NCBI GenBank assembly: GCA_026394315.1
Contig: JAPKYM010000033.1
Span: 1-13,565, forward strand
Source: Candidatus Bathyarchaeota archaeon
GTDB lineage: Archaea; Thermoproteota; Bathyarchaeia; 40CM-2-53-6; RBG-13-38-9
DNA length: 13,565 nt
Direction of reading: 5' to 3'
Made by a program: the position numbers and the translations under genes. Each line of letters begins with the position of its first letter. Within the stretch, counting starts at the first letter, position 1. The notes under the pieces were generated by a model, which had not been told where the DNA came from, did no database searches, and was given only the letters and a program-made list of their open reading frames with translations. Positions 7,573 through 13,565 of the stretch are shown here, in pieces.

Positions 7573-7923
7573 TCACGAAGACTTCGGCCGCTTGTATTCA
7601 ATCACTAGGGCGGCTTTTTCTGCACCCGCTAGGTCGTAAGTCGTCTCTTGGATTATTGCGGATCTTGGACATGTCTCGACACATTGACCACAGAATACGC
7701 ATCTTGTGATGTACCATTTCATATCACAGGTAGGTCCCTTGCCCACCATCTCTAGTGCGAACGCTGGGCAGTCACGGATGCATAGGCCGCATCCTATGCA
7801 TTTCGTTATGTCAATAACTACTTTCCCTCTTGAACCGGGTATGGAATCGTATTTCTCAAATGGGTATAGCAGGGTTGCGGGTTTCTTCGCCAGACTCTTC
7901 ACGAGTTCATTTTGCATTGCCAA
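7573..7923 (-). CDS. nuoI: 2x[4Fe-4S] ferredoxin-type subunit NuoI
   Basis: A 116-residue iron-sulfur protein with two four-cysteine motifs: CIGCGLCIRDCP (Cys42, 45, 48, 52) and CVFCGQCVETCP (Cys75, 78, 81, 85). They are expected to carry the two clusters that pass electrons toward the B subunit, as in NuoI, EchF and HycF. The start is TTG 7923, with GGTGA seven bases upstream; ATG 7917 is a close alternative (two residues shorter). It lies 15 bases after nuoH. With no NuoEFG or FpoF gene in the operon, this subunit is the likely docking site for a soluble donor such as ferredoxin. Confidence 0.93.
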   Translation of the reverse strand: MAMQNELVKSLAKKPATLLYPFEKYDSIPGSRGKVVIDITKCIGCGLCIRDCPAFALEMVGKGPTCDMKWYITRCVFCGQCVETCPRSAIIQETTYDLAGAEKAALVIEYKRPKSS

Positions 7924-7938
7924 TCTTGATTCACCCTA

Positions 7939-8919
7939 TCAAAAACTCAGCCATCCTAACAGAAGCTCAAGCATCACTATTTGAAGGATTGACAGTGGAA
8001 CTAGGTATTTCCAAGATCCGCTCACCATCTGATCGATTCTGAATCGTGCAAAAAGCGCTCTCAAGTTAGAGAAAATCAGAACGAGAACCAGGGTCTTTAT
8101 CATGAACCAAGCTATCCCAGGTATTATTGGGATGGGACCAGTCGGGCCGCCCAAGAATAGGGCTGTCACAAGACCCGAGGCGAGAACCAGCTCAAGGTCT
8201 AGAGCAAGTCTGATAAGGGCAAGTTTCCTTCCGCTGAATTCTGTTTGCCAACCTGCCACGATCTCGGTCTCAGCTTCAGGTATGTCGAACGGGATTCGCT
8301 CGAGCTCTGCCAGAAAGGCAACTATCACTATTCCAAAACCGAGGGGATTCAGGAGAATCGCCCATAACCCGTGTGAGGCTTGCCATTGGACGATCTTGCT
8401 TACTGAAAGTGATCCTGCGAGGATTGCTGGGCCCATGAATGACACGGCCATAGGAACTTCGTATCCTAGCGCCTGGAGAGCAGCTCTCATGCCTCCTAGG
8501 GTGCTGAAGATATTTGTTGAGCTCCATCCTCCCAAGAAAGCAAGGATGGCAATCAATGTCATCAAAAATATTATGAAGATTAGATCTCCCTCAAAAGAGG
8601 CGAGGGCCCAAGTACCGGTTATCGGTATCATGAAGAGTGCGGTCAAGGGCATGGTCAGTATCAGTACTGGTACAGCCCTGAAGATCTGTTTGTCCACCGC
8701 TGAAGGTTCTATATCCTCTTTGGCCAGGAGTTTTATCAGGTCAGCTACGGGCTGGAGTATTCCCCTTGGACCGGTGTATATCGGCCCGTACCGGTTCTGG
8801 AGCTTGGCGTAAAATCTTCTGTCCACCCATTGGTAGAAGAGCGCTATGACGACGAGGAAGATTATACCTGGGTATATCAGAGTACTAAGAAGAGCTAGGA
8901 GGCCTACTTCCCACGCCAT
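7939..8919 (-). CDS. nuoH: Membrane subunit NuoH/EchB-type
   Basis: A 326-residue polytopic protein that anchors the hydrophilic arm to the membrane. The family features are QNRYGPIYTGPRGILQPVAD (41-60) with KLLAKEDIEP after it, and the charged loop ELERIPFDIPEAETEIVAG (205-223) followed by TEFSG, rich in the conserved glutamates. ATG 8919 is chosen over the upstream in-frame codon at 9015 because GAGGAGGT lies ten bases before it and the membrane segment begins soon after. The start overlaps the end of the D gene by 16 bases, within the codons for the tail predicted to be removed from D. Confidence 0.93.
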   Translation of the reverse strand: MAWEVGLLALLSTLIYPGIIFLVVIALFYQWVDRRFYAKLQNRYGPIYTGPRGILQPVADLIKLLAKEDIEPSAVDKQIFRAVPVLILTMPLTALFMIPITGTWALASFEGDLIFIIFLMTLIAILAFLGGWSSTNIFSTLGGMRAALQALGYEVPMAVSFMGPAILAGSLSVSKIVQWQASHGLWAILLNPLGFGIVIVAFLAELERIPFDIPEAETEIVAGWQTEFSGRKLALIRLALDLELVLASGLVTALFLGGPTGPIPIIPGIAWFMIKTLVLVLIFSNLRALFARFRIDQMVSGSWKYLVPLSILQIVMLELLLGWLSF

Positions 8920-10079
8920 TTCAAGGAATACCTCCTCAGCTCGTCTCGCGACCATTGCCAGCTTTTCGCGGAGTTTACTTCTGTAAAAGTCATCCTGTCC
9001 GTGCAACTCATGCACGGGTCTATTGCCGCTAGAACTATGGGTATGTCAGCAATATATCCCCCCTTGATCATGGCGCCAACAGCAGGCCAATTCGCCAAAG
9101 TAGGAGCCCTTACCTTGTATCTTTCTGGCTTGTCCGTTCCATTAGATTTCAGGTAATGTATGTCTTCACCCCTGGGGGCTTCTACCATGCTTACATTCTC
9201 ACCTGCGGGCACACCCCTTGGAAGCCGTACTGCGATGGGCCCTGAGGGAAGGTGCTCCAAAGCATAGTTCAAGATCTTTATCGACTCTAGTATCTCGTCC
9301 ACCCTTACGAGGACCCTTGATGCGACATCACAGCCATCGTATGTAATAACGTCAAATGGAGTCTCGTCATAGGCCGAATATGGATCGTCTCTTCTGACAT
9401 CCCTTTTTATTCCGCTTGCCCGAAGAGTCGGCCCGACAGCGCACAAGGCCACGGCATCCTGGGGTTTTAGTACACCAACTCCTACGGCTCGCTTCATCAA
9501 GGTCCTTTCCTTCGGGATCATTGCTTTGTAGTAGTTGGTGCGCTCTTTCAGAAGTTTCATGCCTTTGCGTATACGACTGATCATTTCCGAGGTTAGGTCG
9601 CGCCTTACACCACCTATTGTGTTTGATGCATGAAGCACCCTGTTGCCTGTTGTAAGCTCCATTAGATCTAAGACAACTTCGCGGTCTCGCCACGCGTACA
9701 TGAAGAGCGTGTCCCACCCTACCTCATGGCCGGCAACTCCAACCCACAGGAGGTGGCTATGTATCCTTTCGAGCTCGGCAATTATGGTTCGAATATAATC
9801 TGCCCTCCGTGGGATCTCGATGTCGATCAGTGCTTCAACGTTGTTGACGTAGCATAACTGATGTGCCATCGCGCAGATCCCACAGATCCTCTCGACCAGA
9901 TAAAGTCCTTGAGTGTAGGTTCTGGCCTCGAAGGCCTTCTCACCACCTCTATGGACATATCCCAGCCTAATCTTTACATCAACTACTCGTTCACCGTCGA
10001 CGGTGAACATGAAGTTCTCTGGTTCCTTCAGAGCTGGATGTTGCGGACCAAAAGGTACAGAGAATGTATTTTCACTCAA
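8904..10079 (-). CDS. nuoD: [NiFe] hydrogenase large subunit, group 4 (NuoD/EchE/HycE type)
   Basis: The catalytic subunit. It starts GPQHPALKEPENF and has HRGGEK, then the first nickel motif ERICGICAMAH, the stretch ELERIHSHLLW, and GGVRRD. Near the C-terminus is the second nickel motif DPCMSCTDR. All four cysteines expected to bind the Ni-Fe centre are present (codons at 9882-9884, 9873-9875, 9012-9014, 9003-9005); true complex I NuoD lacks them. After DPCMSCTDR there are 29 residues (MTFTEV... DELRRYSLKW) resembling the HycE tail cut by HycI after the arginine. The start is placed at TTG 10079 (391 residues), with GGTGA five bases upstream and an eight-base overlap with nuoC; ATG 10109 (401 residues) is possible but lacks a ribosome binding site. 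Expected reaction: 2H+ + 2e- to H2 or the reverse. Confidence 0.95.
   Translation of the reverse strand: MSENTFSVPFGPQHPALKEPENFMFTVDGERVVDVKIRLGYVHRGGEKAFEARTYTQGLYLVERICGICAMAHQLCYVNNVEALIDIEIPRRADYIRTIIAELERIHSHLLWVGVAGHEVGWDTLFMYAWRDREVVLDLMELTTGNRVLHASNTIGGVRRDLTSEMISRIRKGMKLLKERTNYYKAMIPKERTLMKRAVGVGVLKPQDAVALCAVGPTLRASGIKRDVRRDDPYSAYDETPFDVITYDGCDVASRVLVRVDEILESIKILNYALEHLPSGPIAVRLPRGVPAGENVSMVEAPRGEDIHYLKSNGTDKPERYKVRAPTLANWPAVGAMIKGGYIADIPIVLAAIDPCMSCTDRMTFTEVNSAKSWQWSRDELRRYSLKWRGK
8930..8937 (-). promoter_or_regulatory. Ribosome binding site for nuoH
   Basis: GAGGAGGT on the minus strand, ten bases before ATG 8919 and inside the tail codons of the large subunit gene. It fixes the nuoH start over the upstream in-frame alternative at 9015. 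Confidence 0.75.
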
Positions 10080-10569
10080 GTTTTTCACCAAGTGCCTTGG
10101 CGATTTCATTCTTTATCGCGTCAGTCTTCCATTCCTTTCTCATGGGGTATACATTTTCTGGCCAACCGTCAGGAAGAATCAGGTGTGTGAGGTCCGGGTG
10201 GCCTTCAAAGATCACTCCAAACATCTCGTAGACTTCGCGCTCATATAGCTCCGCTCCAGGAATCATCGGTACAATTGTGGGAAGTTTGGGTTCGGTCTTT
10301 GGCGTGTCGGCCCTAAGATTCATAGTAATCTCCCCGCCTATGAGGTGGTAATAAACGGCAATATCTTTTCCGAGATCAACTGCCGTGATGGTTGCCAAGT
10401 GTCTCAGGCCGTGACTTTCCATAAGGAACTTGACAGAATCCGTGAGAGCCGAGGGCGAGACTGTTGCGAAGATGCGACGGGGTTTCTGGATTCTAGCGGT
10501 CAGAAGACTTTGGCCAAGCTTCGCCTTTAGAGCCTCGACTATCTCTTGTTCTTTCTTGTTCTCAGACAT
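10072..10569 (-). CDS. nuoC: NuoC-type 30-kDa subunit
   Basis: A 165-residue protein with the subunit C signature ELYEREVYEMFGVIFEGHP (about 107-125), followed by LTHLILPDGWPE and YPMRKEW. Present in complex I (NuoC), Fpo and group 4 hydrogenases (EchD, N-terminal part of HycE), where it packs against the large subunit. Here it is a separate gene and not fused to D as in HycE. The start is ATG 10569, eight bases after the nuoB stop, without a clear ribosome binding site, so translational coupling is likely. Its end overlaps the D start. Confidence 0.93.
   Translation of the reverse strand: MSENKKEQEIVEALKAKLGQSLLTARIQKPRRIFATVSPSALTDSVKFLMESHGLRHLATITAVDLGKDIAVYYHLIGGEITMNLRADTPKTEPKLPTIVPMIPGAELYEREVYEMFGVIFEGHPDLTHLILPDGWPENVYPMRKEWKTDAIKNEIAKALGEKLE
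10085..10089 (-). promoter_or_regulatory. Ribosome binding site favouring the TTG 10079 start of the large subunit
   Basis: GGTGA on the minus strand, five bases before TTG 10079 and inside the last nuoC codons. The same GGTGA plus TTG arrangement occurs before nuoM and nuoI. Confidence 0.5.
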
Positions 10570-10576
10570 TTGAGTA

Positions 10577-10999
10577 TCAGCTTTTCGAGATCTTCTGGAG
10601 TAGTTTTACAGCGCCATCTATGATTGCTTGAGGCCTTGGTGGACATCCGGGAACGTATACGTCAACGGGAATGGCCTTGTCCGCTCCCTCATGGACATTG
10701 TAGCATTGTTGGAAGACCCCACCAGAACAGGCACAACTGCCAAGCGCCAGAGTAAACTTGGGATCTGGAATTTGATCGTAGATTCGCCTCAGTCGTGGGT
10801 AGATCTGTCTTGTTACGGTTCCCGTCACTAGCATAACATCGGCATGTCTTGGACTTCCGCGAAGAATCATTCCGAATCTCTCTATGTCATACCTCGGCAT
10901 GAGAGAAGCCAAGATCTCGATGTCGCATCCGTTACATCCTCCAGCGTTGAAGTGAAAGACCCAAGGGGATTTTATTCTTGACCATTTGACAAGGTTCAT
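10577..10999 (-). CDS. nuoB: Hydrogenase small subunit, NuoB/EchC type
   Basis: A 140-residue iron-sulfur subunit carrying the cluster next to the active site. Cysteines: GGCNGCDIE (Cys22 and Cys25), LGSCACSGG (Cys89, Cys91) and VPGCPPRPQA (Cys119). Complex I NuoB has adjacent cysteines (CC) for cluster N2; this protein has the CxxC spacing of group 4 hydrogenase small subunits. This agrees with the nickel motifs in the D subunit. The start is placed at ATG 10999, with AGGT eight bases upstream. A TTG at 11008, overlapping the nuoA stop as TTGA, is an alternative that adds three residues. Confidence 0.93.
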   Translation of the reverse strand: MNLVKWSRIKSPWVFHFNAGGCNGCDIEILASLMPRYDIERFGMILRGSPRHADVMLVTGTVTRQIYPRLRRIYDQIPDPKFTLALGSCACSGGVFQQCYNVHEGADKAIPVDVYVPGCPPRPQAIIDGAVKLLQKISKS

Positions 11000-11004
11000 C
11001 TGTG

Positions 11005-11346
11005 TCAACCTATACGACTCTTGAGCATTGGAAGAAGGAGTATCACTGCTAGTAGAGTTATTGTTGCATACAAGGCAGGCATCAAACCGGGGCTTCCCAA
11101 GCTAGTTGCTAGCATGAATGCCAATATGTCAAAGACAAGGAAAAAGACGGCATAAATGAAAAACCGCTCAACATTTACTTGAAGCTTCTCTGCAGGCAAT
11201 TCTTCACCGCAAGCATATTGAGCGAGCTTGCCCTGCGTCTTGGTTCCTTTAGCAGAAATCCTGCCTCCGTAGAAGTATAGCAAGAGTGAAGTTGCTAGGG
11301 AAATGATGAGCACAAACGGAAGTGACGTGAAGAGTTCTCGCCACAT
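11005..11346 (-). CDS. nuoA: NuoA-type membrane subunit
   Basis: First gene of the operon; 113 residues from ATG 11346 (GTG 11358 would add four). It has three predicted helices and the NuoA loop LAQYACGEELP with the conserved cysteine (Cys46), then FFIYAVFFLVFDILAFML. The helix keeps the FD aspartate (Asp73), but the glutamate two residues later in complex I (FDVE) is leucine (Leu75). NuoA belongs to the complex I set (Nuo, Fpo) and, to my knowledge, is absent from Ech and Hyc/Hyf hydrogenases. Its presence beside a nickel-binding large subunit is therefore notable. No clear ribosome binding site is seen. Confidence 0.9.
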   Translation of the reverse strand: MWRELFTSLPFVLIISLATSLLLYFYGGRISAKGTKTQGKLAQYACGEELPAEKLQVNVERFFIYAVFFLVFDILAFMLATSLGSPGLMPALYATITLLAVILLLPMLKSRIG

Positions 11347-11403
11347 CTGAGACAACACTCGCTTTTGGCATCTGTGAATGTTGGCAAGTGAATATTGAAG
11401 TGG

Positions 11404-11411
11404 TATTTATT
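11404..11411 (-). promoter_or_regulatory. Candidate TATA box for the nuoA-N operon
   Basis: AATAAATA on the minus strand, preceded by a purine-rich stretch (GGAAGAG), in the 177-base gap between guaA and nuoA. Initiation some 25 bases downstream (about 11380) would leave a leader of about 20-35 bases before the nuoA start. The position is sensible, but archaeal TATA boxes are weakly specified. I saw no clear terminator for guaA in the rest of the gap. Confidence 0.35.
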
Positions 11412-11535
11412 CTCTTCCGTGTCAGTGGCAAGACTGTAAGCTTCGGATTATTATGAACCATGATGAACTGAGATTCGGTCAAACTGCAATCAAATATCAG
11501 ATGGAATGCACTGAATCTCTATTTTACCACTAGTC

Positions 11536-13095
11536 TCATTCCCACTCGATTGTGGCTGGAGGTTTGTTGGTTATGTCGTAGACGACACGTACCACCTCCG
11601 GAATCTCATTCGTCAACCGGGAGGAAATCCTCTCCATGAGTTCATGTGAAAGATAGGGGAAGCTCGCGGTCATACCATCAATACTCTCGACTGCCCTGAT
11701 GGCCATGGTGTATCCATAGACTCTTGCGTCACCTTTTACGCCGGTACTTTTTGTGTCAGTCATAACTGCGAAGTATTGCCAGAGACTGCGTTTGAGACCA
11801 GCCTTCTCAATCTCTTCGGTAACTATTCTGTCCGCTCTCTTGAGTATCGACAACTTCTCTTCAGTTACTTCGCCAATCACTCTTACTGCCAGTCCAGGTC
11901 CTGGAAACGGCTGTCTAGCCCAAATCTCACTGGGTAGGCCAAGTCTCTGGGCGATCATTCTAACCTCATCTTTGTAGAGGTCCCTTATCGGCTCAACTAT
12001 TGCCCTGAAGCTTGTAACATCTGGCAGGCCTGCCACGTTGTGGTGAGTTTTGATCTTTTCAGAGTGCTTCTTGAATCCTGATTCTATTCTGTCAGGATAT
12101 ATTGTACCTTGTATAAGATAGTCAGCTTTGATCTCCTTGGCTACGCGTTCAAATGAACGTATGAATTCCTCTCCGATTATCTTTCGTTTTTCTTCGGGGT
12201 CTGTTACATTCCGAAGTCGATTCAGAAATCTGTCCTTCTCGTCTAGTACGAGGAGGTTCATTTCGAACTTGCCAAAAATAGACTTAACGGCTTCGGGTTC
12301 ATCCGTTCTTAGAAAGCCGTGATCTATTAGCACGGCATTCAGGTTCTTGCCGATGGCCTGTGAGGCAATGGCTGCGGCTACGCTCGAATCTACACCTCCA
12401 CTTAGCGCCACTATTGCCCTATCTTGGCCGACAATTCCCTTCACCTCTCTGACAGCTTTCTCAACATAGTCTCCGACTAGCCAGTTGGGCTTGCATCTAC
12501 ACATGTCAAATATGAAAGACCTCAGCGTGAGTGTCCCTTTTTCGGTGTGAACAACTTCTGGATGCCACTGTAGTCCAAATATTGGAAGCGATCTGTGTCT
12601 GAAAGCTGCAACCGGTGTACTCTCTGAGTGAGCGAGCACTTCATATTCTTTTGGAAGTGAGAATACCGCATCGCCGTGGCTCATCCAGACTTTCTCAGTC
12701 TTGCCCTGACCTTGCAGAATGGCGATTGGGTTGTCGATTGTCACATATGTAATTCCGTACTCGTTCTTCTCTCCAGGTTTGACATGCCCATTGGCCTCTT
12801 TAGCTATTAATTGATGGCCATAACAGATTCCTAGAATTGGCAGACTGGTTTCAAGTATCCTTGGGTCGAAATTTGGAGCATCATCTCTATAGACGCTTGA
12901 TGGCCCCCCAGAAAGGATGAGCCCCTTCACATTAGTATGAGGCAAAATTGATGAGATCTCTTCAATTCTCAGGTCACATGGGACGACTTCAGAGTATACC
13001 TTTTGTTCTCTTATTCTTCGAGTGATTAAATGTGCGTACTGTCCGCCAAAGTCCAGGACAAGTATAGTGTCTGGCCCTTCTCTTTGCTCATTCAT
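11536..13095 (-). CDS. guaA: GMP synthase (glutamine-hydrolysing), single chain
   Basis: A complete 519-residue enzyme converting XMP to GMP with glutamine and ATP, the last step of guanine nucleotide synthesis. The N-terminal class I glutamine amidotransferase domain has VLDFGGQYAHLI, LSGGPSSVY, GICYGHQ with the catalytic Cys91, and LQWHPEV with His178 and Glu180. The ATP pyrophosphatase domain has the PP-loop ALSGGVDSSV (about 230-239). The C-terminal dimerization domain includes RQPFPGPGLAVR and ends DITNKPPATIEWE. Both halves are in one chain, whereas many Euryarchaeota have two separate genes. ATG 13095 is the start, with a weak AGGG upstream. It is unrelated in function to the neighbouring hydrogenase operon and divergent from the integrase-like gene. 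Confidence 0.97.
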   Translation of the reverse strand: MNEQREGPDTILVLDFGGQYAHLITRRIREQKVYSEVVPCDLRIEEISSILPHTNVKGLILSGGPSSVYRDDAPNFDPRILETSLPILGICYGHQLIAKEANGHVKPGEKNEYGITYVTIDNPIAILQGQGKTEKVWMSHGDAVFSLPKEYEVLAHSESTPVAAFRHRSLPIFGLQWHPEVVHTEKGTLTLRSFIFDMCRCKPNWLVGDYVEKAVREVKGIVGQDRAIVALSGGVDSSVAAAIASQAIGKNLNAVLIDHGFLRTDEPEAVKSIFGKFEMNLLVLDEKDRFLNRLRNVTDPEEKRKIIGEEFIRSFERVAKEIKADYLIQGTIYPDRIESGFKKHSEKIKTHHNVAGLPDVTSFRAIVEPIRDLYKDEVRMIAQRLGLPSEIWARQPFPGPGLAVRVIGEVTEEKLSILKRADRIVTEEIEKAGLKRSLWQYFAVMTDTKSTGVKGDARVYGYTMAIRAVESIDGMTASFPYLSHELMERISSRLTNEIPEVVRVVYDITNKPPATIEWE

Positions 13096-13113
13096 AAGCT
13101 TGCCCTGACATTT

Positions 13114-13168
13114 GATAGTGTTATGTAGTTAACCTTTACACTATCGTTAAGTAGTAAAAAGTGTAAAG
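13114..13168. repeat. Overlapping inverted repeats in the guaA / integrase divergent intergenic region
   Basis: Three copies of an AGTGT core lie here in alternating orientation. GATAGTGT (13114-13121) pairs perfectly with ACACTATC (13138-13145). CTTTACACT (13134-13142) pairs perfectly with AGTGTAAAG (13160-13168). The middle element is shared by both pairs, and neighbouring cores are about 20 bases apart. The outer right copy overlaps a TATA-like AAAGTATA. The layout suggests operator sites for one or both divergent genes, or recombinase arm sites. Confidence 0.5.
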
Positions 13169-13172
13169 TATA
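13165..13172 (+). promoter_or_regulatory. Candidate TATA box for the integrase-like gene
   Basis: AAAGTATA, centred about 23 bases before TTG 13191, the spacing expected for a leaderless archaeal transcript. It overlaps the last inverted-repeat arm, so a protein bound there could block it. Confidence 0.35.
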
Positions 13173-13190
13173 GATCGTATTACTTTGACA

Positions 13191-13565
13191 TTGAATCAAG
13201 AGCTGGCAGTAGATCCGGCTATTGTGAAGTGGTTGAGCTATTACCCCTCGAGTGTTCGGTTGAATCTGCTGTACAAGTTTGGCCGCTTCTACAGGTTTCT
13301 TCAGGGTGTTGAGCGTTTTCAAGGTTTGACTCCTAGTCAGCTCATTGAGTTTCAATCTAATGCTGAGAAGAAAGAGCATTATGTTTTGCTTGATGCGTTG
13401 CAGGACTATATTAAGAGTCTGAATGGAACGTTCAAGAGTCTAACTACTGAGTATGCGAGTTGCAAAAGTTTCTTCAAGAAGAACCGGGCAGCGTTGCCGG
13501 ATGATGACTTTAAGATTAATGCGAAGAAGCCGCCTAATCAGGGCCGACTTGACGTTGACACGATC
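13191..13565 (+). CDS. Tyrosine recombinase (integrase)-like protein, N-terminal part, cut by window edge
   Basis: An open frame running off the right edge, about 125 residues visible. There is no in-frame ATG; TTG 13191 or TTG 13185 are the likely starts, close to the expected start of a leaderless transcript. The visible part is helical and resembles the N-terminal core-binding (SAM-like) region of archaeal tyrosine recombinases: SSVRLNLLYKFGRFYRFL, LTPSQLIEF, then LQDYIKSL, TTEYASCKSFFKKNRAALP and a KPPNQGRLDVDTI linker that in such proteins leads into the catalytic domain. The catalytic residues (R-H-R-Y) would lie beyond the window, so activity cannot be judged. The call rests on remembered family resemblance. 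No tRNA gene or attachment site is visible next to it. Confidence 0.6.
   Translation, partial: MNQELAVDPAIVKWLSYYPSSVRLNLLYKFGRFYRFLQGVERFQGLTPSQLIEFQSNAEKKEHYVLLDALQDYIKSLNGTFKSLTTEYASCKSFFKKNRAALPDDDFKINAKKPPNQGRLDVDTI

Noticed and set aside
7319..7576. Upstream extension of nuoJ2 to 7576
   Set aside because: The added residues are polar, arginine-rich and the out-of-frame image of nuoJ1. The AGGAGG site supports TTG 7318 instead.
8102..8812. A 236-codon open frame on the plus strand antisense to nuoH
   Set aside because: It lies wholly inside the well-supported nuoH gene, its protein shows no recognisable family, and it has no ribosome binding site of note. Long antisense frames are common opposite membrane protein genes.
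11249..11482. A 77-codon minus-strand frame overlapping nuoA and its upstream region
   Set aside because: It overlaps most of the start region of nuoA in another frame, and the protein has no recognisable features. The region is better explained as the operon promoter and leader.
11470..11519. Inverted repeat GAGATTC / GAATCTC after guaA as a terminator
   Set aside because: Only seven base pairs with a loop of over 30 bases and no T-run following; likely chance.
13092..13379. A 95-codon minus-strand frame upstream of guaA
   Set aside because: It is antisense to the integrase-like gene and spans the inverted repeats. Its protein has no recognisable features.
1..13565. CRISPR arrays, tRNA or rRNA genes, insertion sequences
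   Set aside because: No regularly spaced repeats, cloverleaf-like sequences or transposase motifs were seen by eye in either strand.

Overview
The window looks like part of an archaeal genome, probably of the Bathyarchaeia/Nitrososphaeria side of the TACK group. The reasons are several GGTGA-type ribosome binding sites, frequent TTG starts, TATA-like boxes, an undivided guaA, a complex I-type operon with a split nuoJ and no NADH module, and a tyrosine-recombinase-like N-terminus at the right edge. The lineage is an inference; no rRNA or tRNA is present to test it.

Layout. Left edge (plus strand): the 3' part of a YqeB/EF2563-type gene overlaps mocA, a molybdenum cofactor cytidylyltransferase gene. 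These form a molybdenum-hydroxylase maturation pair. Convergent to them, on the minus strand, lies a HycI-type hydrogenase maturation protease gene. A gap of about 120 bases follows, holding a perfect 14-bp palindrome and a T6 run (minus-strand reading). Then comes a tightly packed minus-strand operon, 11358 down to 1845, in the complex I order A-B-C-D-H-I-J1-J2-K-L-M-N. Upstream of it is guaA (minus). A divergent intergenic region with overlapping inverted repeats separates guaA from a truncated plus-strand integrase-like gene.

The main point: although gene order and subunit set are those of an 11-subunit (Nuo/Fpo-type) complex I, the catalytic genes are those of a [NiFe] hydrogenase. The D subunit keeps both nickel-ligand motifs (CGIC and DPCMSCTDR) and a 29-residue C-terminal tail like the one HycI removes from HycE. 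The B subunit has the hydrogenase CNGC motif instead of the tandem cysteines of complex I. A HycI-like protease gene sits just downstream. The A, K and N subunits also depart from complex I at charged positions (NuoA FDxE Glu lost, NuoK second Glu lost, NuoN Lys replaced by Glu), and K and J2 resemble Mrp/Mbh subunits.

The simplest reading is a membrane-bound, ion-translocating hydrogenase, likely ferredoxin-linked because no NuoEFG or FpoF gene is in the operon. It has three antiporter-like subunits plus NuoA, J and K, which the small Ech and Hyc/Hyf hydrogenases lack in this form. It is a mosaic between group 4 hydrogenases and respiratory complex I.
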